A stretch of 64,000 nucleotides of DNA from Flavobacteriales bacterium (GTDB lineage: Bacteria > Bacteroidota > Bacteroidia > Flavobacteriales_F > PHOS-HE28). The notes beneath the pieces are model-generated. The model did no database searches and was not told the origin of the DNA. It worked only from the letters and a program-made list of their open reading frames with translations. Location of the stretch: contig JAHDVX010000013.1 in NCBI GenBank assembly GCA_023382455.1, positions 1 through 64,000 of the forward strand, read 5' to 3'. Below are positions 51,000 through 60,354 of this stretch, in pieces (the stretch's first letter is position 1; each line of letters begins with the position of its first letter). The position numbers were made by a program, and so were the translations under genes.

Positions 51000-53432
51000 A
51001 TGAAGCAGGCCAAACTCCGCCTTGTCCCGTGCTGGCTTCTCGCATGGACCTTCCTTTCAGCCAATGCCCAGCAGTGGCTGCCCTTGGGGCCTAACGACGG
51101 CAACTGGGCTTCCACCGGACGAACCGACTTCTTTTCCCTGAAGCTGGATGCTGGCGGCAACCCGGTATTGGCCTTTCAGGATTGGGCCAGCGGCAGGGCC
51201 ATGGTGAGGCGCTGGGACGGCAGCACGTGGGGTTTCGTGGGCGGCCCGGCCATTTCGGCGGGCTATGCCTATTCCCCGAGCTTGGCCCTGGATGCATCCG
51301 GCAACCCGGTCGTGGTCTATGAAGATGTGGAGAACGATGGGAAGGCCACGGTGATGCGCTGGGACGGCAGCAGCTGGGCCGCGGTAGGCAGCCCCGGTTT
51401 CTCGGCGGGCAATGCCTATTACATCAGCTTGGCCTTGGACGCCTCCGGCAACCCGGTGGTGGCCTATGGAGATGTGGAGAACGATGGGAAGGCGACGGTG
51501 ATGCGCTGGGATGGCAACAGTTGGAACCCGGTGGGCAGCCCGGGCTTCTCGGAGGGGTATGTCAACTCTCTGAGGTTGGCCTTGGATGCGTCCGGCAATC
51601 CCGTCGTGGCCTTTACGGGTGCGACCAATGATGGCAAGGTCACGGTGATGCGCTGGGACGGTAGCAATTGGAACCCTGTGGGCGGCCCGGGCATCTCGGC
51701 TGGCCATGCCTCCGATCCCAGCTTGGCCTTGGATGCGTCCGGCAACCCGGTGGTGGCCTATCGTGATGATGCCAACGGACATAAGGGCACGGTGATGCGA
51801 TGGAATGGCAGCAGCTGGTCCTCCGTGGGCAGCCCGGGCTTCTCGGTGGACTGGGTCAACTACATCAGCTTGTCCCTGGATGCTGGCGGCAACCCGGTGG
51901 TGGCCTATAATGACCACTTCTACATGAATAAGGCCACTGTGATGCGCTGGGACGGCAGCAGCTGGAATTCCATAGGTGACCCGGGCTTCATGGCGATCGG
52001 GAGTGAGGCCGGCCTCAGCTTGGTTATGGACGTGTCCGGCAACCCGGTGTTGGCCGTTCAGGCCGCGGCCAACGAAGACAAGGCCACCGTGATGCGCTGG
52101 GACGGCAGCAGCTGGAGTCCGGTGGGCGACGTAGGCTTCCCGGCGGGCTGGCGCTATTGCCCCAGTTTGGCCTTGGACGCATCCGGCAACCCGGTGGTGG
52201 CCTATCAGGATGAGGCCAACGGGCAGAGGGCCACGGTGATGCGCTGGGACGGCAGCAATTGGAGCCCCGTGGGCAGCCCGGGCTTCTCGACGGCCTGGGT
52301 TGGCAGCCCCAGCTTGGCCCTGGACGCAACCGGCAATCCCGTGGTGGCCTATGTGGATTGGGCCACCAACGAAAGGATTACGGTGATGCGCTGGGACGGC
52401 AGCAACTGGGGCCCTGTAGGGAGTCCTGGCTTCTCGATGGGCTCTGCCTATTCCCCCAGCTTGGCCTTGGATGCATCGGGCAACCCGGTGGTGGCCTTTA
52501 CGAATATCTGGACCATCGGGGGGGCGGTGATGCGTTGGGACGGCAACAACTGGAATCTCTTGGGTGGCCCGACCATCTCAACTTCTCCGGTCCATGCCCC
52601 CAGCTTGGCCTTGGACGCGTCCGGTACCCCGGTGGTGGCCTATGCGGATGGAGCCTACGGCCAGAGGGCCACGGTGATACGCTGGGACGGCAGCAACTGG
52701 AGCCCCGTGGGCGGCCCAGGTTTCTCCGTGGGCGGGACAGCATATACCAGCTTGGCCTTGGACTCCTTGGGTAACCCGGTTGTGGCCTTTTATGATGGGG
52801 CCAATGGTGGCAGGGCCACGGTGATGCGCTGGGATGGCAGCAGTTGGAACCCGGTGGGCAGCCCGGGCTTCTCGGCTGGCGAGGCCAAATACACCAGCTT
52901 GGCCTTGGACACTTCCGGCAATCCGGTGGTGGCCTATCGGGATGGGGCCGCTTGGAACAGGGTCACGGTGATGCGGTGGGATGGCAGCAGCTGGAACCCC
53001 GTGGGCGATCCGGGCTTTTCTACACCCATAAGTCCCTACTTCACCGGAAGTGATTGGCTGAAGCTGGATGCCGATGGCAATATGGTCGTGGCCTATGTCA
53101 GCGGTTACGGTTATGTCAAACGCTATTCGGGGCAGGAGGTCGGCATCCAGCCACAAAGCGGCCGTGAAGGCTTTTCCTTGGCCGTGCATCCCAATCCGAC
53201 GGCAGGCCGGTTCACCATCGGGATCGAAGGCTTGCCCGCAACGTGCCCCAGCGCCACGATCGCCGTGTTCGATGCCGCCGGAAAGCTCATCCACGGGGAG
53301 GACCTGTCCTTGGCCAATGGAAAGGGGATGCATGAACTGGACCTCACCGGCCGCATGCGGCAGGGCTTGTATGCCGTGCGCGTCACGGCCGGCGACCTGC
53401 ATCTGGTCCGGCGCTTGTGCGTGGCTTGGTAG
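51000..53432 (+). CDS. T9SS type A secreted protein with 14 tandem repeats
   Basis: 810 residues. A signal peptide (LVPCWLLAWTFLSANAQ) is followed by 14 repeats of about 49 residues, each with SLALDASGNPVVAY and ATVMRWDGSSWNPVG cores. They probably form one or two beta-propellers. The C-terminus (VHPNPTAGRFTIGI, VFDAAGKLIHGE, GLYAVRVTAG) is a type A sorting domain. Exported to the surface or medium; ligand unknown. The repeats stay 70-90% alike, which implies ongoing homogenisation. Confidence 0.85.
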   Translation: MKQAKLRLVPCWLLAWTFLSANAQQWLPLGPNDGNWASTGRTDFFSLKLDAGGNPVLAFQDWASGRAMVRRWDGSTWGFVGGPAISAGYAYSPSLALDASGNPVVVYEDVENDGKATVMRWDGSSWAAVGSPGFSAGNAYYISLALDASGNPVVAYGDVENDGKATVMRWDGNSWNPVGSPGFSEGYVNSLRLALDASGNPVVAFTGATNDGKVTVMRWDGSNWNPVGGPGISAGHASDPSLALDASGNPVVAYRDDANGHKGTVMRWNGSSWSSVGSPGFSVDWVNYISLSLDAGGNPVVAYNDHFYMNKATVMRWDGSSWNSIGDPGFMAIGSEAGLSLVMDVSGNPVLAVQAAANEDKATVMRWDGSSWSPVGDVGFPAGWRYCPSLALDASGNPVVAYQDEANGQRATVMRWDGSNWSPVGSPGFSTAWVGSPSLALDATGNPVVAYVDWATNERITVMRWDGSNWGPVGSPGFSMGSAYSPSLALDASGNPVVAFTNIWTIGGAVMRWDGNNWNLLGGPTISTSPVHAPSLALDASGTPVVAYADGAYGQRATVIRWDGSNWSPVGGPGFSVGGTAYTSLALDSLGNPVVAFYDGANGGRATVMRWDGSSWNPVGSPGFSAGEAKYTSLALDTSGNPVVAYRDGAAWNRVTVMRWDGSSWNPVGDPGFSTPISPYFTGSDWLKLDADGNMVVAYVSGYGYVKRYSGQEVGIQPQSGREGFSLAVHPNPTAGRFTIGIEGLPATCPSATIAVFDAAGKLIHGEDLSLANGKGMHELDLTGRMRQGLYAVRVTAGDLHLVRRLCVAW

Positions 53433-53503
53433 AGGTGGGCAGTTGATCGCCCATGGATCCTTCATGGGCATGAATGGATCAGGCTCCGGATCCGAGCGCA
53501 ATC

Positions 53504-54586
53504 TCACGGCACCAAGCGTCTCCGAGCCTGTTCCGCATAGAACCCACCCTCACTGGCGATGCGTTCAAACGCCGGGCGCGCGGCCTCGGAGCCTTCCATC
53601 CGCTCCATGGTCAGGGCCCCGTACCACTCGGCCTCCTCGTTGAAGCTGTCCACCGGATTGCCGGCCGCCGCCCGGAGCAGCTTGGCCGCACGGGGATAAA
53701 GACCGAGGTGGTAGCAGGCCAGTCCGGCATAGAACTGGGCGTTCACATCGTCCGGATGTTGTCCGAGGATGAAGTAGAGGTCGTCCAAGGCCCGCCGGTG
53801 CTCGTTGCGGGCAAAGGCTCCCATGGCCTCGTCCATCAGGTCCAGGTATGGCCGGGCCGCGGGGCCGGAGGGGATGCGGTCACGGGAGGCCTGTTCGGAA
53901 TTGGCCGGGCTTCCGGGCGATCCCTGCACATCGGTCTGCGCCCAAGGGAGCTCAGAGGGGTGCACCAATTTCATCCCGTGCAGGAAGACCAGTTGGCGGG
54001 AGGTGCGGTTGCCGCCCGCCGGTTTTCTGGCCGTTGGCCGCTCCGGTGCGCTCCCGGGCACGGTGGGCTGTACCTCCAACCGGTCCACGCTTGCGCGGGC
54101 CGTGCCGCCCTTGGCTGCGGCAGGTTGCCTGAAGTTCTCCTCGCGGTCGGCTTCAGGCTCCGGCAGGGCTGGCCGTTGTGCCAGCACCTCCAGTTCCTGG
54201 TCCACCACCTTCAGGGTGCTTTCCACGGCTGCCGGCACCAGCTGTGGGGCATCCACGGCGGCAACGCGTCCCGGGTGCGGCTTGGGATCGCGCTGCGCCT
54301 GCCATACGGTGAACAGGGTCCCGCCGACCAGCAGCGCACCGGCCAGGATGCGCACGGGCCATCGCCCCGGACCGGCGGACGGGGGCGGGCGGTGCAGGCT
54401 TCGGGCCGCCTCCACGGCCCCCGGCGCCATCAGGCCTTCCAAGGCCTCGCGCAACAGCGGGTCGCGCTCCAGGTGGAGCTCCACCTCGTGGCATTCCTCC
54501 GCACTCAGGAGGCCTTGGGCATAGCGCTCCAGCGTATCACGGTCCAAGGGGCCGCGCGGGGTGAAGGGATCAGTGTTGCGTGCCAT
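53504..54586 (-). CDS. Anti-sigma-like membrane protein with TPR-like domain
   Basis: 360 residues from the ATG at 54586. Residues 1-60 form a helical cytoplasmic domain (LERYAQGLLSAEECHEVELHLERDPLLREALEG) like anti-sigma N-termini. A membrane helix follows (ILAGALLVGGTLFTVW, about residues 80-95), then a Pro/Ala/Glu-rich linker and a C-terminal TPR-like array (ALDDLYFILGQHPDDVNAQFYAGLACYHLGLYPRAAKLL). The start overlaps the sigma factor end by 17 bp, which supports sigma/anti-sigma pairing. Confidence 0.8.
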   Translation of the reverse strand: MARNTDPFTPRGPLDRDTLERYAQGLLSAEECHEVELHLERDPLLREALEGLMAPGAVEAARSLHRPPPSAGPGRWPVRILAGALLVGGTLFTVWQAQRDPKPHPGRVAAVDAPQLVPAAVESTLKVVDQELEVLAQRPALPEPEADREENFRQPAAAKGGTARASVDRLEVQPTVPGSAPERPTARKPAGGNRTSRQLVFLHGMKLVHPSELPWAQTDVQGSPGSPANSEQASRDRIPSGPAARPYLDLMDEAMGAFARNEHRRALDDLYFILGQHPDDVNAQFYAGLACYHLGLYPRAAKLLRAAAGNPVDSFNEEAEWYGALTMERMEGSEAARPAFERIASEGGFYAEQARRRLVP

Positions 54587-55130
54587 GGCGTTCAAGTATG
54601 ATGCGCAGCTTGCGCCGTCCGTTCTGCAGGTGGCTCCGCACCTGTTCCACCGGCATGCCGGTCATTTGGGCCACTTCCGCGTAGCTCTTGCGCTCCAGGT
54701 GGAACAGGCGGATACATCGGGCCTGCCCCTCAGGAAGTTCGTTGATGGCGGCCTCCAGGGCCTGGAGCGAGGCTTCGCGGAGCACGGCCTCATCGGTATC
54801 GGCGTCCGCCAAGGCCGCTTCGTTGCGCAGCCCGGCATGCGGGTCCTTTTTGCGGAGCTCCATCAGGCAGCGGTTCCGCACCACGGCATGCACCCAGGGC
54901 CGGAAGGCGCGCACCTCATGCTTGGCGGCCAGGGCGGGCAGGTCGGCGAAGAACTCCATCACCAGGTCCTTGGCCCGTTCGGTGTCCTGCAGGTATTTCA
55001 TGGCCACGCCAAAGAGCAGGTGCGCGTACCGGTCCCACAGGGGCCCCCATGCACGGCGCTTGCCCGCACGGAGCTGTGCGAGCAAGTCCTCATCACTGGG
55101 GCGTTCGCTATCCGGGCGTCGCAGGAACAT
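54570..55130 (-). CDS. ECF-type RNA polymerase sigma factor
   Basis: 186 residues from the ATG at 55130. Region 2 is WDRYAHLLFGVAMKYLQDTERAKDLVMEFFADL; region 4 is INELPEGQARCIRLFHLERKSYAEVAQMTGMPVEQVRSHLQNGRRKL, a standard sigma-70 HTH. It directs transcription of an unknown regulon, possibly its own operon. It lies 37 bp behind the plug-only gene and overlaps the anti-sigma-like gene. Confidence 0.92.
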   Translation of the reverse strand: MFLRRPDSERPSDEDLLAQLRAGKRRAWGPLWDRYAHLLFGVAMKYLQDTERAKDLVMEFFADLPALAAKHEVRAFRPWVHAVVRNRCLMELRKKDPHAGLRNEAALADADTDEAVLREASLQALEAAINELPEGQARCIRLFHLERKSYAEVAQMTGMPVEQVRSHLQNGRRKLRIILERHGTQH

Positions 55131-55167
55131 GCGGTGGTCGGGGGCTGCATGCGAAGGTCTGCACCGA

Positions 55168-55881
55168 TCAGCGCTTGTGCTGTTGGTACAGCTCGAAATA
55201 GCTCTTGGTCTCAATGGCCACCACCCCGCCGGTCACATCCCCATACTTTGCGGGCAGCCCGCCGGTGTACACGCTCACGCGGCTGATGGCCTCCGAGGAA
55301 ACGCCGGGGTTGCTGCCGGTGACCTTCACCCCGTCCACATAATAGGCCATGCTGCCGGCCCGCGCACCGCGGAAGTAGAGCTCATCGCTGTCCTTCGCCT
55401 TGGTCACGCCGGGGGTCATGCTCGCGATCATCCGCACGGGTTCCTTGCGGATGGCGTTGTTCTTGATCTGTGTGGAGGTGATCACCATCCTCGAGGGGTC
55501 CTCGGGCCTGATCAGCGGTTCCTCCCACTTGATCCGTTCCACCACCACCACATCGAGCATGTCATTCAGCACCACATCGGGCAGCCGGGTGAGTAGGCCG
55601 GGGTCCACGCGCACACCGGTGATCACCCGGGTGTTGTAGCCGATGCACTGCACAGTGAGTTCGTAGGTGCCCGCCACCAAAGGCCTCAGCACGAAGCGCC
55701 CCTCGTCGTTGGTCTGCGCGCCGCTGATGGTGCTGCCTTGTTCGGCGCGGACAATGGCGTAGGGTACCGGTTCCCCCCGTTCGTCCATCACCTTGCCGTG
55801 CAGCTCGCCGGGGTCTTGGGCCGTTGCGGCCATGCACAGGCCCGCCAAGGCCAGGGTGCTCATCCATTTCATCCTTTTCAT
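55168..55881 (-). CDS. CarboxypepD_reg plus TonB plug protein without barrel
   Basis: 237 residues from the ATG at 55881; signal peptide ending at MAATAQ. A carboxypeptidase-like regulatory beta-sandwich (residues about 25-105, GKVMDERGEPVPYAIVRA) is followed by a TonB-receptor plug domain (about 125-225, ending YGDVTGGVVAIETK). It stops right where the beta-barrel should begin. It may be a stand-alone periplasmic signalling or adaptor protein rather than a truncated receptor. First gene of the operon with the ECF sigma factor. Confidence 0.8.
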   Translation of the reverse strand: MKRMKWMSTLALAGLCMAATAQDPGELHGKVMDERGEPVPYAIVRAEQGSTISGAQTNDEGRFVLRPLVAGTYELTVQCIGYNTRVITGVRVDPGLLTRLPDVVLNDMLDVVVVERIKWEEPLIRPEDPSRMVITSTQIKNNAIRKEPVRMIASMTPGVTKAKDSDELYFRGARAGSMAYYVDGVKVTGSNPGVSSEAISRVSVYTGGLPAKYGDVTGGVVAIETKSYFELYQQHKR

Positions 55882-55983
55882 GGTCGTTTTGTTTAACGGG
55901 TTCAACCATGAGGATGCCGAAAGGACCCGGATCGCATAAAACCGGTTTTCCGGGCTGCCGGGCAGCACCGGTGCAGGGCGCCC

Positions 55984-56598
55984 CTACAGCTCTTCGGCCA
56001 CCACTTCCCGCACGCCGGGCACCATCTCCTTCATCAGGTTCTCGATGCCGTCCTTGAGTGTGACCATGCTGCTGGGGCAGCCGCTGCAGCTGCCGCGCAG
56101 GGAAACGGCCAGGATTCCGTCGCGGAACGATTTGAAGGCGATGTGGCCGCCGTCCATGGCCACGGCCGGGCTCACATACTCGTCCAGCACGGCGATGATC
56201 CGTTCCTCATCCGCGTTCGCGGGCTTGGCGTGGGACACGGCCCGCTCGTTGGCGTCGGCCAGGTGTTGCGCGGGGGCATCGGTCAGCACCACGCGGCCGT
56301 CGGTTTGCAGGAACTCCTGGATATATGCGCGAAGCTCCAGCACCACCAGGTCCCAGTCAATGCTGTCGTTCTTGGTCACGGTAATGGAGTTGCCGCTGAT
56401 GAGCACGCCGGTGACAAAGGGCAGGTTGAACACCCGGGCGGCCAGCGGGCTCACCAGCTCAGCCTGCTCGGGGGTGGTGAACTCCAGCAAGCGGCCTTCC
56501 GGTACCAGGTTCCTGTCCACCACAAAGCGCATCGTGGCCGGGTTGGGCGTATTTTCGGCGTACACCTGTGCGGGCGGGAGCTTGGTCGTGGGTTCCAT
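55984..56598 (-). CDS. NfuA-like Fe-S scaffold protein
   Basis: 204 residues from the ATG at 56598. An Nfu_N domain (residues about 10-95, ENTPNPATMRFVVDRNLV) is joined to a C-terminal NifU domain with the cluster motif CSGC (GSCSGCPSSMVTLK). It assembles or carries 4Fe-4S clusters. This is the second Nfu-type protein in the window, besides the short one at 31107. A monocistronic unit, divergent from the copper-type operon. Confidence 0.9.
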   Translation of the reverse strand: MEPTTKLPPAQVYAENTPNPATMRFVVDRNLVPEGRLLEFTTPEQAELVSPLAARVFNLPFVTGVLISGNSITVTKNDSIDWDLVVLELRAYIQEFLQTDGRVVLTDAPAQHLADANERAVSHAKPANADEERIIAVLDEYVSPAVAMDGGHIAFKSFRDGILAVSLRGSCSGCPSSMVTLKDGIENLMKEMVPGVREVVAEEL

Positions 56599-56679
56599 GG
56601 TGCAAAGGTAGCCCGGTGGGCGGGTGTTGGGTTCCCAAGCATGGGACCATCCTGCCGGAACCATCTTGGGGCCTCCACG

Positions 56680-56687
56680 TATCTTTG
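56680..56687 (+). promoter_or_regulatory. -7 box (TATCTTTG) of the metal-uptake operon
   Basis: An exact TAnnTTTG match 6 bp before the ATG at 56694. No -33 TTTG at the ideal 19-bp spacing was found, so activator dependence is possible. Confidence 0.5.
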
Positions 56688-56693
56688 GGCATC

Positions 56694-57098
56694 ATGACCG
56701 TGATGCGCCCGCTTCGTGCCCACTGCTTGTCGGTGCTGGCCATGCTGGTGCTGCTGCTCGGCACTGCGGCACCGGCCTTGGCACGCATGACCTGCGTGAT
56801 GGACGGCCATACCGTGATGAGCGTGGGGCAGCCGGAGGATTGCTGCCCGGATGAGCAACCTGACCAGGCCGCGCTGAAAGCCACCTGCTGCGAGGTGCTG
56901 CAGGCCCAGCCGCTGCGTTCGGCTTTCATTCCCGTGGTTTCCGCCATGGTGCCCGTGCCGGTGGCCATCCTGCCCCGGGTGACGGTCTGCCTGCCGCAGT
57001 TGATCGCGTCGATCACCCCGGAGGAGATCGACGGTGCCGCACCACCTCCCTTGGAACGCTCGCAGCGCTTGGCCGCCACGGGCGTGTTCCGCATCTAG
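56694..57098 (+). CDS. Small Cys-rich secreted protein (HYC_CC_PP-like)
   Basis: 134 residues. An N-terminal signal segment (LSVLAMLVLLLGTAAPALA) is followed by Cys clusters (MTCVMDGH, EDCCPDE, ATCCEVL) and a C-terminal PPP...GVFRI end. The pattern matches small Bacteroidota proteins found just upstream of TonB receptors for copper-like metals. A periplasmic metal-binding or sensing role is likely. It is followed 76 bp later by the TonB-dependent receptor. Confidence 0.65.
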   Translation: MTVMRPLRAHCLSVLAMLVLLLGTAAPALARMTCVMDGHTVMSVGQPEDCCPDEQPDQAALKATCCEVLQAQPLRSAFIPVVSAMVPVPVAILPRVTVCLPQLIASITPEEIDGAAPPPLERSQRLAATGVFRI

Positions 57099-57174
57099 AA
57101 GTCTCCTTCCCGGTGAAGGCCGCGGCAAATGCCGCCGGCCTGTTTTTCCTGTTTCACCCCGAAGGAACTTTTGA

Positions 57175-59433
57175 ATGCGATCCAAACGAACATTGATCTT
57201 CACCGCCCTGGCCCTGCTATCGGCCCGGGCACTCCTGGCCCAGGAGTTCGTGCAGGGCACCGTGAGCACCCGCGGCGCCGAGCAGCGGATAGAGCCGCTC
57301 CCCGATGCCCGCGTGGGCTGGGTGGACGGCGTGGCCGTCATGACCGACCTGGACGGGCACTTCAAGCTGGCCATGCCGGCCGGCTGGCCGGCCCGCCTGG
57401 TCACTTCCTCGTTCGGCAATACGCCGGACACCCTGGTGCTGGACGGGCCGCCCACGAAGCCGCTGTCCATCACCCTTTCCGGGTCCGTGCAGCTGGCGGC
57501 CGCAGAGATCAGCGAGCGGCAGGCCAGCACCCGGCTGAGCCTGCAGACCTTGCAGGCCATTGAATCCATCGGGGCGCGCGAGCTCAAGCGGGCCGCTTGC
57601 TGCGATGTCAGCGAGAGTTTCATGACCAATGCCACGGTGGATGTGAGCTACAGCGATGCCGTGAGCGGCTCGAAGACCATCCGCATGCTCGGCCTGGACG
57701 GCAAGTATGCCCAGCTCAGCATGGAGAACATCCCGTTCGTGCGCGGCCTCTCCTCCAACAGCGGGCTCACCCTGATCCCCGGCCCGTGGATACAGGACAT
57801 CAACGTGAGCAAGGGCATCGGCACGGCGGTGAACGGCCCCAACGCCATGACCGGCCAGATCGACCTGTGCCTCCTCGATCCGGCCACGGCCCCCGGTTTC
57901 TTCGTGAACCTGTATGGCAATACCCATGGCCGGGCCGAATTGAACGTGAACGCAGCGCAGCATCTGGGCAAGGGTGGGGACAACCTGCTGATGGTGCACG
58001 GCAGCGTGCTGCAGAGCGAGCAGGACGGCAACCACGACGGGTTCCGCGACCAGCCGCTGGGCAAGCGTTTCAACATCATGGACCGCTGGATGCAGCGCAC
58101 GGACAAGCGCACCAGCCAGGTGATCCTGCGCTACGTCACCGATGAACGCAACGGCGGCCAGATGGACGATGCGCACCGGAGCGAGCTTTCCGGCGGCCGG
58201 CGCTACGCCGTGGACATCAGCGACGAGATGGTGGACGTTATCGCCAAGAACGGATGGATCCTGAACGATCCCGCCAAGAGCATCGGCGTGCTCACCGCCG
58301 CGCGCTACCACACCGTTTCCTCCGTGTTCGGCAACAACGACTACCAAGGCACCCAGCGCAGCGCCTACGCCAGTGTGGTGTACCAGCAGTTGCTCAAGAA
58401 CAGCGATCAGTTCAAGGCCGGTGGGTCGTTCCAGTTCGATGACTACGAGGAGCTGTTCCACCAGCCAGCCACCGGCCGGATGGACCTGGGCCGCACCGAG
58501 CGCATGCCGGGGATGTTCGCCGAGTATACCCGCCACCGGGCCCGCTTCACCATGGTGGCCGGCCTGCGCGCCGACTTCAACGACACGTACGGGGAGGCCA
58601 TCAGCCCACGCCTGCACCTGAAGTATGACGTGGCGCCGCTCACCACCATCCGCTTCTCGGCCGGGAGCGGGTTCCGCAGCGCCAATCCCATCGTGGAGAC
58701 CTCCGCTGCCTTGGCCAGTTCACGCCGGGTGAGCTTCGAGGGTGAACCGGGCTTCGAGCGCTCCTGGAACACGGGCGTCTCCATCCTGCACAAGTTCAAG
58801 TGGCTGGGCAAGAAATGGTCCGTAGGTGCCGACCTGTACAGGGCCGATTTCGTGGATCAGCTGGTGGCCGACCTGGACCGGGACCCGCAGCAACTCGTGT
58901 TCTACATGCTCGATGGCAGGAGCTTCGCCAACAGCCTGCTGGTGGACCTGCAGGTGCAGCTCAGCAAGCGGGTGGAGATGAAGGGCAGCTACCGCTATTA
59001 CGATGCCCGCACCACGTACAGCGGGGTGCTCCGCGAACGTCCCTTGGTGCCTGCCCACCGTGGCCTGCTAGACCTGGGCTACATCTCCGGCAACGAGCGG
59101 TGGCGCTTCGACATCACCCTCAACGGCTTCGGTACCAGCCGCCTGCCCTCCACGGATGCCAACCCGGAAGGTTATCGCATGGGGAATGAGGCACCGGCCT
59201 TCGCCACCCTCTACGCACAGGTCACCCGCGTGCTCGGGGCCTGGGAGGTGTACCTGGGCGGCGAGAACATCACCGGCACCATGCAGCGCCAACAGATCCT
59301 CTCGCCGCACGACCCGTTCGGCCCGTATTTTGACGCATCATTGATCTGGGGACCCACCAGCATGCCGATGTTCTATGCGGGTTTCCGGTTCACCTTGAAG
59401 GAAAAAGCAACCCCGAACCCAAGCACACACTGA
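57175..59433 (+). CDS. TonB-dependent outer membrane receptor
   Basis: 752 residues. Signal peptide (LALLSARALLAQ), a carboxypeptidase-like beta domain (residues about 25-105), a plug domain (about 130-230, DVSYSDAVSGSKTIRMLGLDG) and a C-terminal beta-barrel ending in an aromatic strand (MPMFYAGFRFTLK). Cys pairs at RAACCDVSE are unusual in the plug. With the Cys-rich protein before it and the HMA protein after it, uptake of copper or another soft metal is the best guess. Confidence 0.88.
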   Translation: MRSKRTLIFTALALLSARALLAQEFVQGTVSTRGAEQRIEPLPDARVGWVDGVAVMTDLDGHFKLAMPAGWPARLVTSSFGNTPDTLVLDGPPTKPLSITLSGSVQLAAAEISERQASTRLSLQTLQAIESIGARELKRAACCDVSESFMTNATVDVSYSDAVSGSKTIRMLGLDGKYAQLSMENIPFVRGLSSNSGLTLIPGPWIQDINVSKGIGTAVNGPNAMTGQIDLCLLDPATAPGFFVNLYGNTHGRAELNVNAAQHLGKGGDNLLMVHGSVLQSEQDGNHDGFRDQPLGKRFNIMDRWMQRTDKRTSQVILRYVTDERNGGQMDDAHRSELSGGRRYAVDISDEMVDVIAKNGWILNDPAKSIGVLTAARYHTVSSVFGNNDYQGTQRSAYASVVYQQLLKNSDQFKAGGSFQFDDYEELFHQPATGRMDLGRTERMPGMFAEYTRHRARFTMVAGLRADFNDTYGEAISPRLHLKYDVAPLTTIRFSAGSGFRSANPIVETSAALASSRRVSFEGEPGFERSWNTGVSILHKFKWLGKKWSVGADLYRADFVDQLVADLDRDPQQLVFYMLDGRSFANSLLVDLQVQLSKRVEMKGSYRYYDARTTYSGVLRERPLVPAHRGLLDLGYISGNERWRFDITLNGFGTSRLPSTDANPEGYRMGNEAPAFATLYAQVTRVLGAWEVYLGGENITGTMQRQQILSPHDPFGPYFDASLIWGPTSMPMFYAGFRFTLKEKATPNPSTH

Positions 59434-59435
59434 CC

Positions 59436-59831
59436 ATGAACAACCTGATGAAGACCACCGTGCTCCTCGTCCTCCTCCTCCTGGCGGGCACCACCTGGGC
59501 ACAACACGATGACCACGGCAAGCTCGCCTCGGTGGACATCCACACCAACGCCGTGTGCGGCGATTGCAAGCACCGGATCGAGACCGAGCTGGTCTACGCG
59601 AAGGGCGTCCAGGGCGTGACCGTGGACCTGGCCAAGGAGATCATCCATGTGAATTACAAGCCGAAGAAGACCGATCCCGCCAAGCTGCGACTGGCGGTCT
59701 CCAAGATCGGCTACCTGGCCGATGACGTGCAGCCGGATCCCCAGGCCCGCGCCGCCTTGCCGGCCTGCTGCCAGATGACGCGGGAGGAGCATGACGCCAC
59801 CCCGGCGCCCGCAGCGCCGTCCGCCCAGTGA
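59436..59831 (+). CDS. Secreted heavy-metal-associated (HMA) domain protein
   Basis: 131 residues. Signal peptide ending at TTWAQ, then an HMA fold with the metal motif CGDC (NAVCGDCKHRIETEL) and GVQGVTVDLAKEIIHVNY. A C-terminal His/Ala/Pro tail follows an extra Cys pair (PACCQM). Likely a periplasmic copper-type chaperone linked to the receptor 2 bp upstream. Confidence 0.88.
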   Translation: MNNLMKTTVLLVLLLLAGTTWAQHDDHGKLASVDIHTNAVCGDCKHRIETELVYAKGVQGVTVDLAKEIIHVNYKPKKTDPAKLRLAVSKIGYLADDVQPDPQARAALPACCQMTREEHDATPAPAAPSAQ

Positions 59832-59834
59832 GCC

Positions 59835-60353
59835 ATGGCCTTGGTACGCACCTTGAACGGGATCACGCCCAGATTCGGGCGTGATCCCTTTTTGGCGGAG
59901 ACCGCCGTGGTGGTGGGCGACGTGGTGATGGGCGACGGCTGCAGCGTGTGGTACCATGCGGTGGTGCGCGGCGACGTGAACAGCATCCGCATCGGTCACC
60001 GGGTGAACATCCAGGACGGGGCCGTGCTGCACTGCACCTACCGCAAATGCGGCCTGGTGATCGGCAATGACGTGAGCATCGGCCACAACGCCATTGTGCA
60101 TGGTTGCACGGTGGAGGACAAGGTGTTGATCGGCATGGGGGCCATTGTGATGGACCAGGCGGTGATCGGCACCGGCAGCCTCATTGCGGCGGGTGCCGTG
60201 GTGACGCAGGGCACCGTGGTGGAGCCGGGCAGCCTGATGGCCGGGGTGCCGGCGCGGCGTGTGGGCCCGGTGGGCCGGGCGTTGGCCGAGGGCGAGATCG
60301 AGCGGATCGCGGCGAACTACGGGCTTTACGCCAGTTGGTACAAGCAAGGCTGA
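59835..60353 (+). CDS. Gamma-class carbonic anhydrase family protein
   Basis: 172 residues, a left-handed beta-helix of hexapeptide repeats. Zinc His ligands are visible in GAVLHC and IGHNAIVHG, with Arg/Asp in VVRGDVNSIRIG. Hydration of CO2 is the family reaction, but many members are of uncertain activity. It starts 3 bp after the HMA gene and its end lies 1 bp from that of murI on the opposite strand. Confidence 0.88.
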   Translation: MALVRTLNGITPRFGRDPFLAETAVVVGDVVMGDGCSVWYHAVVRGDVNSIRIGHRVNIQDGAVLHCTYRKCGLVIGNDVSIGHNAIVHGCTVEDKVLIGMGAIVMDQAVIGTGSLIAAGAVVTQGTVVEPGSLMAGVPARRVGPVGRALAEGEIERIAANYGLYASWYKQG

Positions 60354-60354
60354 A

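Noticed and set aside
51000-53432. Regular repeats considered as a CRISPR or non-coding array
   Set aside because: The ~147-nt repeat period keeps one reading frame, and the repeats differ mostly in ways that preserve the protein motif, so this is a repeat protein gene.
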